59,142 bases of DNA from an uncultured Clostridia bacterium (GTDB taxonomy: Bacteria; Bacillota; Clostridia; Christensenellales; Pumilibacteraceae). The translations under genes were made by a program, and so were the position numbers. The DNA is taken from the NCBI GenBank assembly GCA_947178255.1, contig CAMWXP010000006.1:1-59142 (forward strand), read 5' to 3'. The notes below the pieces were generated by a model. The model was not told the DNA's origin. It did not search any database and saw only the letters and a program-made list of their open reading frames with translations. Every line of letters begins with the position of its first letter. Within the stretch, counting starts at the first letter, position 1. Positions 16,229 through 24,713 of the stretch are shown here, piece after piece.

Positions 16229-16869
16229 TTCTTTGCTATTACCTTTGCCGAAACGGGGTCGAGCAACACACCGGTACTGCCGCCGTCCGACGTTAAAAAC
16301 GACACGTGCCAACACAAGCCGTCAGCGCCCAGCGGATTTTTGATTATGCGCGCGCGCGTTTCGTACTCGCCTTTGGGATGAATTGCCGTTTTTGCCGCCG
16401 ATATTGCGCGGTCGTAGGTAATCATTTCGCCTGTTATTTGGCTTTGCGCACTGAGCGCCGTCGTCTTGCCGCCGCATTTGATTGTGACGGTAAACTGCTT
16501 AGCCGTAGTTTCGTGCTCGAATTCGGCAGAGAAGCTTGCCGCAAACGGGTGCACTATCATCGTGCCGCCGAACGTACAGCCGTCCACCTCGGCGGTGAAC
16601 GTGATGACCGCGTCGATATCGAAAGTAGTCGGCACGAGCGTGATGAGCGTATACGGCTTTAACTTGCCGTCGCTCCCCACCTTGCCGTCCGCCTTAAAGG
16701 TATGCTCGCGCACGCCCGACACGGCAGTCAGCGTATATCCGTCGCCGTCGGCGGCGTAGTAGCCGCTTCGCCGTTCGCTAACGCTCTCCATAGGGTCGGT
16801 TGAGCACGAACAAAGAATAATAGTCACCACGGTCATTATCGCCGCAAAAAGCATACACAATTTTTTCAT
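16225..16869 (-). CDS. Small lipoprotein of unknown function (214 aa)
   Basis: N-terminal signal peptide with lipobox LCSC, so probably membrane-anchored outside the cell. The rest is beta-rich (YTLITLVPTTFDIDAVITF, GTMIVHPFAASFSAEF) and ends in a domain with YDRAISAAKTAIHPKGEYETRA and WHVSFLT, which resembles a PepSY-like half-domain. No catalytic residues seen. It starts directly after the hairpin terminating the V-ATPase operon, so it may be expressed by readthrough or a weak promoter. Confidence 0.75.
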   Translation of the reverse strand: MKKLCMLFAAIMTVVTIILCSCSTDPMESVSERRSGYYAADGDGYTLTAVSGVREHTFKADGKVGSDGKLKPYTLITLVPTTFDIDAVITFTAEVDGCTFGGTMIVHPFAASFSAEFEHETTAKQFTVTIKCGGKTTALSAQSQITGEMITYDRAISAAKTAIHPKGEYETRARIIKNPLGADGLCWHVSFLTSDGGSTGVLLDPVSAKVIAKK

Positions 16870-16886
16870 ATTACAAAATATGAAAA

Positions 16887-16912
16887 CCGCACGGCGAATA
16901 TTCGTCGTGCGG
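16887..16912 (-). terminator. Terminator of the V-type ATPase operon
   Basis: Long perfect-looking stem (CCGCACGACGAATATTCGCCGTGCGG on the minus strand reduces to CCGCACG/CGTGCGG with AT-rich core) followed by TTTT, 17 bp past the ntpD stop. Confidence 0.75.
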
Positions 16913-16928
16913 TCAATACCGTGTATTA

Positions 16929-17537
16929 CTAATCATTCTTTACTTTCATAAGTCTAACTATGGAAGCGCGCTCGTTTTCGTCAAGCTTCATAAGTATATA
17001 CTTGATTGTTTCTTGAAGCTGCGGGATCATTACGTATTCAAGCGCGTTTACTCGGCGTCTGTTCTTTTCTATTTCGTCGGCGAGCATGTTACAAGTCTTT
17101 TCCACTTCGGCAAGATGCAACAGCTTGTCGGTGAGCGCCGTGAGCTTGAGCACTGCGTCGTCAAGCTCCGCCAGCGCCGAGCACAGCGCATACGGCAGGC
17201 TGACCTCGCCCACGCGCTTGGTTTCCATAAACGGCACGTCCACGCCCATAATGTTCTTAGTACCGATAGTGACAGACGCGGAAAGCGACGGCAACGCTAT
17301 CGCCTGCACCACGTCGAGCGGCGACGAAGCGGACAGCGAAAAGCTTTTTAGCGCCTCGCCTATCTCGCCCTCGATTTCCTCTCTCAACCGCTTGTTCTCT
17401 TTTATGAGTGCCAAAAACTGACGGACCATTTCGTCCGACTTGTCTTTTAACAGCTTGTGTCCGCGCTCTGCGGTTTTGAGCCTATCTTTTAACCTACGCA
17501 ATTCCATGCGCGTAGGGTTTACATTAAGTCTTGCCAT
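16929..17537 (-). CDS. ntpD: V-type ATP synthase subunit D (central stalk)
   Basis: Rotor shaft subunit of the soluble V1 part. The 202-aa protein has the family start MARLNVNPTRMEL, the GHKLLKDKSDEM segment, and long N- and C-terminal coiled coils with a C-terminal RRVNALEYVMIP. Length is normal. It is the last ntp gene, but 271 bp of repeat DNA separates it from ntpB where family operons are usually tight. Confidence 0.95.
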   Translation of the reverse strand: MARLNVNPTRMELRRLKDRLKTAERGHKLLKDKSDEMVRQFLALIKENKRLREEIEGEIGEALKSFSLSASSPLDVVQAIALPSLSASVTIGTKNIMGVDVPFMETKRVGEVSLPYALCSALAELDDAVLKLTALTDKLLHLAEVEKTCNMLADEIEKNRRRVNALEYVMIPQLQETIKYILMKLDENERASIVRLMKVKND

Positions 17538-17548
17538 AAAACTCCGTT

Positions 17549-17799
17549 TAATTCGGAATTCGGAATGCGGAATTCGGAATTGTGGAAAAGGTTTTATTTA
17601 ATTAATTGTGCGGCTGCGCCTAGATTTCTCGACTTCGCTCGAAATGATGGGATTAGAGGTTACTATTCTATATAAAAAATGGCAACGTTTACACCACCCA
17701 TCACCCCGACCAACGCGGAGGGGTCTAGGCGAACCGCCGCATTGATGTCGTGCTATTACCACCGATAATTTAGAATTCATAATTCCGAATTCCGAATTA
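17549..17799. repeat. About 250-bp repeat element inserted between ntpB and ntpD
   Basis: AATTCGGAATT-type units at the left end (17549-17581) are mirrored by AATTCCGAATT-type units at the right end (17769-17799). The interior has a palindromic GATTTCTCGACTTCGCTCGAAATGA segment-type sequence related to family R4. The short minus-strand frame at 17598-17834 is the translation of this element and not a gene. Confidence 0.65.
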
Positions 17800-17808
17800 T
17801 TTTGTTGT

Positions 17809-19185
17809 TTACATTTTGTCGAAGAACTCTTCAAGGTTCTCGTCGCGTATACGTTTCAATTCGGAACGCGGCAATATCTTTAACAGTCGCCAACCGATGT
17901 CCAGCGTTTCCTCGATAGTGCGGTTTACGGTAAACGTTTGATTGATATACTGCTTTTCGAACTCCTCGGCAAACCGCGCATACAGTCTATCCACGTCAGA
18001 CAGCGCCGCTTCGCCCAAAATGGAGCTAAGCTCCTTTGCGTCCTTGCCGCGTGCGTACGCCGAGAAAAGCTGGTTCATAGTGTCGGCATGGTCTTTGCGC
18101 GTCTTGCCCTTGCCTATTCCCTTGTCCTTCAAACGCGACAGCGACGGCAATACGTCGATGGGCGGGTTAAAGCCCTTTTTGTACAGCTCGCGCGACAGTA
18201 TGATTTGCCCTTCCGTGATGTACCCCGTAAGGTCGGGAATGGGATGCGTTTTGTCGTCCTCGGGCATGGTCAGTATGGGAATGAGCGTAATCGAGCCCTT
18301 TTTGCCGCGTATGCGCCCCGCGCGTTCGTATATGGTTGCAAGGTCGGTATACAAGTAACCGGGGTAGCCGCGCCGACCGGGGACCTCGCGCCGCGCCGCG
18401 GAAATTTCGCGCAAGGCTTCGGCGTAGTTGGTTATGTCGGTCATTATTACAAGCACGTGCATGTCGCACTCGAACGCCAAGTATTCCGCCGCCGTCATTG
18501 CCATACGCGGCGTGTTTATGCGTTCGACCGCGGGGTCGTTGGCGAGGTTGAGGAACATGACCGTCCTGTCTATCGCGCCCGTCCTGCGGAAATCGGCGGT
18601 GAAGAATTCGCTCTCCTCGTACGTGATGCCCATTGCCGCAAACACGACTGCGAATTTATCGTCGGTGTTCTTTACCTGCGCCTGCCTTGCTATTTGCGCC
18701 GCAAGGTCGGCGTGCGGCAAGCCCGACGCCGAAAACACGGGCAGCTTTTGTCCGCGGACAAGAGTGTTAAGTCCGTCTATCGCGCTGACGCCCGTTTGAA
18801 TGAACTCGTTGGGATAGTCGCGCGCAACGGGATTTATGGGGCTGCCGTTTACGTCAAGACTGGCTTCGGGCAGTATTTCCGCGCCGCCGTCTATGGGATT
18901 GCCCATACCGTCGAACACCCTGCCAAGCATGTCGTGCGAAACCTTAAGCTCTATCGCCTTGCCTGTGAACGCCGCTTTAGCCGCCGCGATCTTCAAGCCT
19001 CTGCTCGGCGCGAAAAGCTGAACAAGCGCTTTGTCGCCGTCGACCTCCAGCACGCGGCCGAGCCGTTGCTCGCCGTCGTTGCCTTGCGCGATCTTGACAA
19101 GCTCGTTGTACTTGACGCCCTCTACTTGTCCGACAAGCATAAGCGGGCCGACTACTTCTTTTATTGTACGGTATTCTTTACGCAT
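17809..19185 (-). CDS. ntpB: V-type ATP synthase subunit B
   Basis: Non-catalytic nucleotide-binding subunit of the V1 hexamer. The 458-aa protein lacks a canonical P-loop, as expected, and contains [56 protein letters not shown] and the C-terminal [12 protein letters not shown]. Its ATG overlaps the stop of the downstream ntpA fragment (TAATG), indicating translational coupling. Intact. Confidence 0.96.
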   Translation of the reverse strand: MRKEYRTIKEVVGPLMLVGQVEGVKYNELVKIAQGNDGEQRLGRVLEVDGDKALVQLFAPSRGLKIAAAKAAFTGKAIELKVSHDMLGRVFDGMGNPIDGGAEILPEASLDVNGSPINPVARDYPNEFIQTGVSAIDGLNTLVRGQKLPVFSASGLPHADLAAQIARQAQVKNTDDKFAVVFAAMGITYEESEFFTADFRRTGAIDRTVMFLNLANDPAVERINTPRMAMTAAEYLAFECDMHVLVIMTDITNYAEALREISAARREVPGRRGYPGYLYTDLATIYERAGRIRGKKGSITLIPILTMPEDDKTHPIPDLTGYITEGQIILSRELYKKGFNPPIDVLPSLSRLKDKGIGKGKTRKDHADTMNQLFSAYARGKDAKELSSILGEAALSDVDRLYARFAEEFEKQYINQTFTVNRTIEETLDIGWRLLKILPRSELKRIRDENLEEFFDKM

Positions 19186-20672
19186 TATTCTGCCTCTCTG
19201 AGTTCGGAAAACTGCTTGTTCATTTCGTCGTGCAATTCATCAAGCTGTGCGATATCCTCTTCCTTGACGTACTTTGCTCTGCCTATGCGCTCGCGGCAAG
19301 GAATGTTAAGCACGTCGTTTATATCCACGCCGCGGTCGAGCGCGCGCCGAGCCGCATAGTAAAAGTCAACAATAAGCTTGAGCATTTTGAACTGCTTTTT
19401 GGGCGAAGTGTAGGTGTCCACCTCGTGGAAGGAGTTTTGGTGCAGGTAGTCCTCGCGCACCGACTTTGCCGCTTCCATAGTGAGCCTATCCGCGGGCGAC
19501 AATGCGTCCATACCGACAAGCCTTACTATCTCGTCCAATCGCGCTTCCTCTTGTAGCAGTCTGCTTATTTCCAGTCTGTACGCGCCGAACTGCTCGTCGA
19601 CGTTGCGACCGAACCAGTCCGCAAGCCTGTCGCTATACAGCGAGTAGCTGACAAGCCAGTCGATTGCGGGGAAATGCCGCTTATACGCAAGCGCGCTTGA
19701 AAGCCCCCAGTAAACCTTGACTATGCGCAGCGTCGCTTGACTGACAGGCTCGGACATATCGCCACCCGGAGGTGAAACCGCGCCGATAGCCGTAACAGAG
19801 CCCGCGCGCTCAGTAGAACCCAACAATTTTACTTGACCGGCGCGCTCGTAGAACTCGGCAAGACGGCTGCTCAAATATGCGGGATAGCCTTCCTCGCCGG
19901 GCATTTCCTGTAATCTGCCGCTCATCTCGCGCAGAGCTTCCGCCCAACGCGAAGTGGAGTCCGCCATGATAGCTACCGAATAGCCCATGTCGCGGTAGTA
20001 TTCCGCTATGGTTATGCCGGTGTAAATGCTCGCCTCGCGCGCCGCAACAGGCATATCCGAGGTGTTGGCAATGAGCACCGTGCGCTTCATAAGCGGCTGA
20101 TTTGTCTTAGGGTCTATAAGCTCGGGGAACTCGTTAAGAACGTCGGTCATCTCGTTGCCGCGCTCGCCGCAGCCCACATACACTATTAAGTCCGCGTCGC
20201 TCCACTTAGCCAAAGCGTGCTGCAAAACGGTTTTGCCCGAGCCGAACGGGCCGGGTACCGCCGCCACGCCGCCGCGCGCTATGGGGAACAGCGTGTCGAC
20301 AACGCGCTGACCGGTAACAAGCGGTTCCTCGGGCGGAAGCTTTTCGGCATACGGTCTGCCCTTTCGCACAGGCCAACGTTGAAGCATAGCCACGTTGTGC
20401 TTTTGCTTGCCGTCCGATACGACGGCAACCGTTTCGTCGATTGTAAAATCGCCCGAATTGATTTTTTCTATCTTTCCGCTGACGCCGTACGGCACCATAA
20501 TGCGGTGCGTGATAACCTCGTTTTCCTGCACCGTGCCGATTACGTCGCCCGCAGTAACGGTATCGCCCTTTTTGGCGACGGGCGTAAACTTCCACTTTTT
20601 TTCGTGGTCGAGCGCAGGCGCGCTTACGCCGCGGTCGATTCTATCGCCGGACAGCGCGTAAAGCTTTTCCAA
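19185..20672 (-). pseudogene. ntpA: V-type ATPase subunit A, 5'-truncated copy (residues 89-583)
   Basis: This frame carries residues 89-583 of the catalytic subunit with an intact C-terminus ([13 protein letters not shown]...FSELREAE) and P-loop GPFGSGKT. It lacks the N-terminal beta-barrel, having only a TTG as possible start and no convincing Shine-Dalgarno. It arises from the 1346-bp tandem duplication at 19355-22046. Removing one copy joins it in frame to the upstream part and gives a complete 583-aa NtpA, the normal length. It is translationally coupled to ntpB. Either a recent duplication or an assembly artefact. Confidence 0.85.
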
Positions 20673-20700
20673 CGGGCGCTGAATACCGTCGTAAATACTG
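19355..20700. repeat. Tandem duplication, copy 1 (1346 bp)
   Basis: Identical as far as I can compare to 20701-22046. The junction at 20700/20701 shares only 2 bp (GC) with the two outer edges. 1346 is not a multiple of three, so the duplication shifts frame inside ntpA. Confidence 0.95.
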
Positions 20701-22282
20701 CATAGTAAAAGTCAACAATAAGCTTGAGCATTTTGAACTGCTTTTTGGGCGAAGTGTAGGTGTCCACCTCGTGGAAGGAGTTTTGGTGCAGGTAGTCCTC
20801 GCGCACCGACTTTGCCGCTTCCATAGTGAGCCTATCCGCGGGCGACAATGCGTCCATACCGACAAGCCTTACTATCTCGTCCAATCGCGCTTCCTCTTGT
20901 AGCAGTCTGCTTATTTCCAGTCTGTACGCGCCGAACTGCTCGTCGACGTTGCGACCGAACCAGTCCGCAAGCCTGTCGCTATACAGCGAGTAGCTGACAA
21001 GCCAGTCGATTGCGGGGAAATGCCGCTTATACGCAAGCGCGCTTGAAAGCCCCCAGTAAACCTTGACTATGCGCAGCGTCGCTTGACTGACAGGCTCGGA
21101 CATATCGCCACCCGGAGGTGAAACCGCGCCGATAGCCGTAACAGAGCCCGCGCGCTCAGTAGAACCCAACAATTTTACTTGACCGGCGCGCTCGTAGAAC
21201 TCGGCAAGACGGCTGCTCAAATATGCGGGATAGCCTTCCTCGCCGGGCATTTCCTGTAATCTGCCGCTCATCTCGCGCAGAGCTTCCGCCCAACGCGAAG
21301 TGGAGTCCGCCATGATAGCTACCGAATAGCCCATGTCGCGGTAGTATTCCGCTATGGTTATGCCGGTGTAAATGCTCGCCTCGCGCGCCGCAACAGGCAT
21401 ATCCGAGGTGTTGGCAATGAGCACCGTGCGCTTCATAAGCGGCTGATTTGTCTTAGGGTCTATAAGCTCGGGGAACTCGTTAAGAACGTCGGTCATCTCG
21501 TTGCCGCGCTCGCCGCAGCCCACATACACTATTAAGTCCGCGTCGCTCCACTTAGCCAAAGCGTGCTGCAAAACGGTTTTGCCCGAGCCGAACGGGCCGG
21601 GTACCGCCGCCACGCCGCCGCGCGCTATGGGGAACAGCGTGTCGACAACGCGCTGACCGGTAACAAGCGGTTCCTCGGGCGGAAGCTTTTCGGCATACGG
21701 TCTGCCCTTTCGCACAGGCCAACGTTGAAGCATAGCCACGTTGTGCTTTTGCTTGCCGTCCGATACGACGGCAACCGTTTCGTCGATTGTAAAATCGCCC
21801 GAATTGATTTTTTCTATCTTTCCGCTGACGCCGTACGGCACCATAATGCGGTGCGTGATAACCTCGTTTTCCTGCACCGTGCCGATTACGTCGCCCGCAG
21901 TAACGGTATCGCCCTTTTTGGCGACGGGCGTAAACTTCCACTTTTTTTCGTGGTCGAGCGCAGGCGCGCTTACGCCGCGGTCGATTCTATCGCCGGACAG
22001 CGCGTAAAGCTTTTCCAACGGGCGCTGAATACCGTCGTAAATACTGCCGATAAGGCCGGGGCCGAGTTCGACGGACAGCGGTTGCTCGGTAGATACGACG
22101 GGCTCGCCCGTGCCGAGCATACTCGTTTCTTCGTACACCTGCACCGAAGCCTTGTCGCCGCGCAATTCTATGACCTCGCCGATAAGTCCTTTTTCGGACA
22201 CCTTGACGACGTCGTACATTTTTACGTCCTGCATGCCGTCCGCAACAATCAGCGGTCCGCTTATTTTGATGATTTTACCCAT
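20624..22282 (-). pseudogene. ntpA: V-type ATPase subunit A, 3'-disrupted copy (residues 1-528 plus 24 aberrant)
   Basis: ATP-hydrolysing subunit of the V1 motor. The start [17 protein letters not shown], the N-terminal barrel, the family insert domain (about 100-200) and the P-loop GPFGSGKT (229-236) are all present. After residue 528 (FYYA) the frame crosses the duplication junction and continues as 24 unrelated residues ([10 protein letters not shown]...) to a stop, losing the last 55 native residues. Neither this frame nor the 19185-20672 frame alone encodes a whole subunit. Yet every other subunit gene is intact, which argues that the enzyme is or was recently functional. Confidence 0.88.
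20701..22046. repeat. Tandem duplication, copy 2 (1346 bp)
   Basis: Second copy of the ntpA-internal segment, offset exactly 1346 bp from 19355-20700. Confidence 0.95.
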
Positions 22283-22329
22283 GTATCACTCCTTGTTTGC
22301 GAGTGTATATTTCTATTTTAGTTGAACGA

Positions 22330-22656
22330 TTAGTTGAATAATATATCTACGCCGACAGCCTTCTCGACATCCTTTTTTACTCCCGCCATGCCGAAGCCGT
22401 TGGAGCCCGTCGAGCCGGGAATACTCAGCACTACGGGGAAGGCTTGCTGTTTTAGCTTTTGCATAAGCGCTTCCATTTTGGCGGCGTAGTTTTCGGTAAC
22501 CAGTATTACGGCGTATTCGTCCGACTTGGCTACCTCGCGCAAAGTTTCCGCCGCCTTAACCTCGTCGTCCACCTTGTACACAGCCGCACCTATCGCCAAA
22601 AACGCCGTTGCGCTTTCGCTGTCGCCTATTACCGCTATCTTTCCGATTTTTTCCAA
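22330..22656 (-). CDS. ntpF: V-type ATP synthase subunit F
   Basis: Central-stalk partner of subunit D. The 108-aa protein has the family pattern KIAVIGDSESATAFLAIGA, YAVILVTENYA and PVVLSIPGSTGSNG. Normal length; lies 47 bp before ntpA and 17 bp after ntpC. Confidence 0.94.
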   Translation of the reverse strand: MEKIGKIAVIGDSESATAFLAIGAAVYKVDDEVKAAETLREVAKSDEYAVILVTENYAAKMEALMQKLKQQAFPVVLSIPGSTGSNGFGMAGVKKDVEKAVGVDILFN

Positions 22657-22673
22657 TTTTTTTACCCCTTGCT

Positions 22674-23591
22674 CTACCTGTATATTTCGGGTATACGTTT
22701 ATAGAACATATCGCGCGAATCGGTTTTGACGCACACAAGCGCGGTCTTGACCGTTTTAAGCTCGATCAGCGTTTCCGTATAGTAATTTAAAAATGGCGTG
22801 TTCGATACGTACGACACCACTTCCCTATACGAAAGCCAGTACAAAAAGTCGTCCGCTTCCAGTTCCGATTTCCACAAATCGGCGAAGTCGTTTTCCGCTA
22901 TGCGCTCGGCGTACTCTGCGTAAGGCGTATGCTCGAAGATTGATGCAAAATCGTCCTCTGCAAGCGCTTCGGTAAGCGTTTCCGCGCCTATCTTTCCGCC
23001 CGATATAAACTGCTCCTCAGCTATACCAAGCTTTTTCATACGCGCGGCGGTGAGAATGTTTTTCATATCGATTTCGGCACGCGCGTACTTTTTTACGAGC
23101 GGCACGCCGCACGACAATATATAAGCGTACATAGCGCGGGTAAGCGCAAGGTCTATTGCCTGCGGATGAGTTTCGTTATTCTCGTCCAATTCTTCCAGCG
23201 CTTTTGCCATAAACGGGTCGGCGTCAGAATAGTCGCCGTCCGCTATCTTTTTGCTGTCGAAGTCCACCGCGTAATATCCGTCGTCGGGTACTGCGGTAAA
23301 CCGTGACTTGTACGCCAGCTTTGCGTTGTTGTACTTGAACCGCGCAAGCAGCGCGTTAGCAAGTTTTTCGCTAGCCGAGTTTTCCGCAACGAACTCTATA
23401 AGCTTGTTGGTTTCGCCCACGATAAATCCGTCCACGCTCACTCCTTCCGAGTAGGCGTAGCCGTAATCGCCCAGCACCTTAAACGCCTCCGCTACCGTCT
23501 TGCATTCGACGACGCGGCGGAGCCGTTCGGTATTAAGTCGACCGGAATTAAATACCGCCGACATATTGGCAAAAACCTTGGTCGTGTTCAT
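22674..23591 (-). CDS. ntpC: V-type ATP synthase subunit C
   Basis: Couples the central stalk to the membrane ring (V-ATPase d/C family, vacuolar subunit d-like). The 305-aa all-helical protein has YGYAYSEG, a KIAD...PFMAKALEEL segment, and LVKKYARAEIDMKNILTAARMKKLG, which is typical of the family. Abuts ntpE with no gap. Slightly shorter than some homologues but complete. Confidence 0.9.
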   Translation of the reverse strand: MNTTKVFANMSAVFNSGRLNTERLRRVVECKTVAEAFKVLGDYGYAYSEGVSVDGFIVGETNKLIEFVAENSASEKLANALLARFKYNNAKLAYKSRFTAVPDDGYYAVDFDSKKIADGDYSDADPFMAKALEELDENNETHPQAIDLALTRAMYAYILSCGVPLVKKYARAEIDMKNILTAARMKKLGIAEEQFISGGKIGAETLTEALAEDDFASIFEHTPYAEYAERIAENDFADLWKSELEADDFLYWLSYREVVSYVSNTPFLNYYTETLIELKTVKTALVCVKTDSRDMFYKRIPEIYR

Positions 23592-24173
23592 TTATAGTCC
23601 CAGCTTTGCAACCGTGTCGTACACGGTGCGTTCTTTAAGCTCGTCCACTATCGCGTCCACGGTGAGGTCGCGGTCGTACTTAGCGTTGCGCAAAATAACG
23701 CCGCCGTCAAAGTCGCCCTTTTCGCTCGACAGCGTAAGCTTCTTTTTAGCGGCTGTCGCCACCTTTTTTACCCACGCCGCGGTAACGCGCTTGCCGTCGC
23801 TTGCCGCCGCAATAACCTCGTCGCCGTCCTCGCAGTACTGCAATATAACGGCTTGAATGATTTTCAGGTACGTTTCGTCGGGCGCCGACAGAAGCTTTTT
23901 CTTTACTCCGTCGTACACCGCCGCAACACACTGCTGCTTTGCGCGAAGCAACGCCTTGCCCGCTTCCAGCTCGCCCAGCTTGACTTGACCGGCAAACAGT
24001 TCCTGTGCCGCAAGCTCCGCCTTTTCTAGAGCCTGCTTTTGCGCGGCGTCAAGCTCCGCCCTAAGCTCGTCTAATTCGGCTTGGGATTCTGCCTGCGCTT
24101 CCGCCACGATTGACGACGCGGTAGATTTTGCCGACGACAATATATCGTCGATTATCTTTTCTTTGCCCTGCAT
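23592..24173 (-). CDS. ntpE: V-type ATP synthase subunit E (peripheral stalk)
   Basis: 193 aa with a long N-terminal helix rich in Ala, Glu and Lys (about 1-90) and a C-terminal alpha/beta domain containing GGVILRNAKYDRDLTVDAIVDEL, as in E subunits. Forms the peripheral stalk with subunit G. Starts 4 bp after the ntpK stop. Confidence 0.93.
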   Translation of the reverse strand: MQGKEKIIDDILSSAKSTASSIVAEAQAESQAELDELRAELDAAQKQALEKAELAAQELFAGQVKLGELEAGKALLRAKQQCVAAVYDGVKKKLLSAPDETYLKIIQAVILQYCEDGDEVIAAASDGKRVTAAWVKKVATAAKKKLTLSSEKGDFDGGVILRNAKYDRDLTVDAIVDELKERTVYDTVAKLGL

Positions 24174-24177
24174 GATT

Positions 24178-24651
24178 TTACGCGACGGTCAAAAGCATTA
24201 CGCCGAGAATGGAAACGATGAACGCGAATATAGCGAAGATCTCGACAAGAACAAGCATGGGAATAGCGTGACCGATTTGGTTTTCCTGCTTGCCGACAAG
24301 GTTGATGCAGCCGATTGCAACGTTGCCCTGCATGATAGCCGACACCAAGCCGACGATTGCGATAGGCATGCAGTAAGCGAACATAATCCAGCCCTGCGCT
24401 TCGGTAAGCGATACCATTTCGCCGAACGCGTTAAGCTTGATGAGCATCATGAATGCAACGACGAAGCCGTACAGACCCTGCGTGGACGGCATGACCTGCA
24501 AAATCATCGTCGTGCCGAACTTTTCGGGTTGCTTGCTGAGCAAAGCGGACGACGCTTGTCCCGCGCGACCTACACCGATTGCCGAGCCGATGCCCGACAC
24601 GATAACGGCGAGCGCCGCACCGATTATAGCGTAAACATTACCCATAGACAT
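24178..24651 (-). CDS. ntpK: V-type ATP synthase subunit K (membrane rotor ring, Na+-type)
   Basis: 157 aa, four membrane helices as two hairpins: GIGSAIGVGRAGQA in the first and QGNVAIGCINLVG in the second. Counting against the Enterococcus hirae NtpK sequence from memory, the Na+ ligands align as T57, Q58 (PSTQGLYGF), Q108 (IMQGN) and E137 (LVEIFAIF); only the position of L61 is changed (M54). This pattern supports Na+ rather than H+ as coupling ion. ATG at 24651, with an alternative at residue 3. Confidence 0.93.
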   Translation of the reverse strand: MSMGNVYAIIGAALAVIVSGIGSAIGVGRAGQASSALLSKQPEKFGTTMILQVMPSTQGLYGFVVAFMMLIKLNAFGEMVSLTEAQGWIMFAYCMPIAIVGLVSAIMQGNVAIGCINLVGKQENQIGHAIPMLVLVEIFAIFAFIVSILGVMLLTVA

Positions 24652-24713
24652 ATTTTATCCTTCTCCTTTTGAGAAATATTTTTTATGGTAGACCTTAAAA
24701 GGCAAAACCCGTA

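Noticed and set aside
17598..17834. Short minus-strand frame between ntpB and ntpD
   Set aside because: It is the translation of repeat sequence (R1 and R4-like) and its start lies inside ntpB.
19185..20672. Two separate functional V-ATPase A subunits
   Set aside because: Neither frame is complete and the shared DNA is identical; a frame-shifting duplication of one gene explains both.
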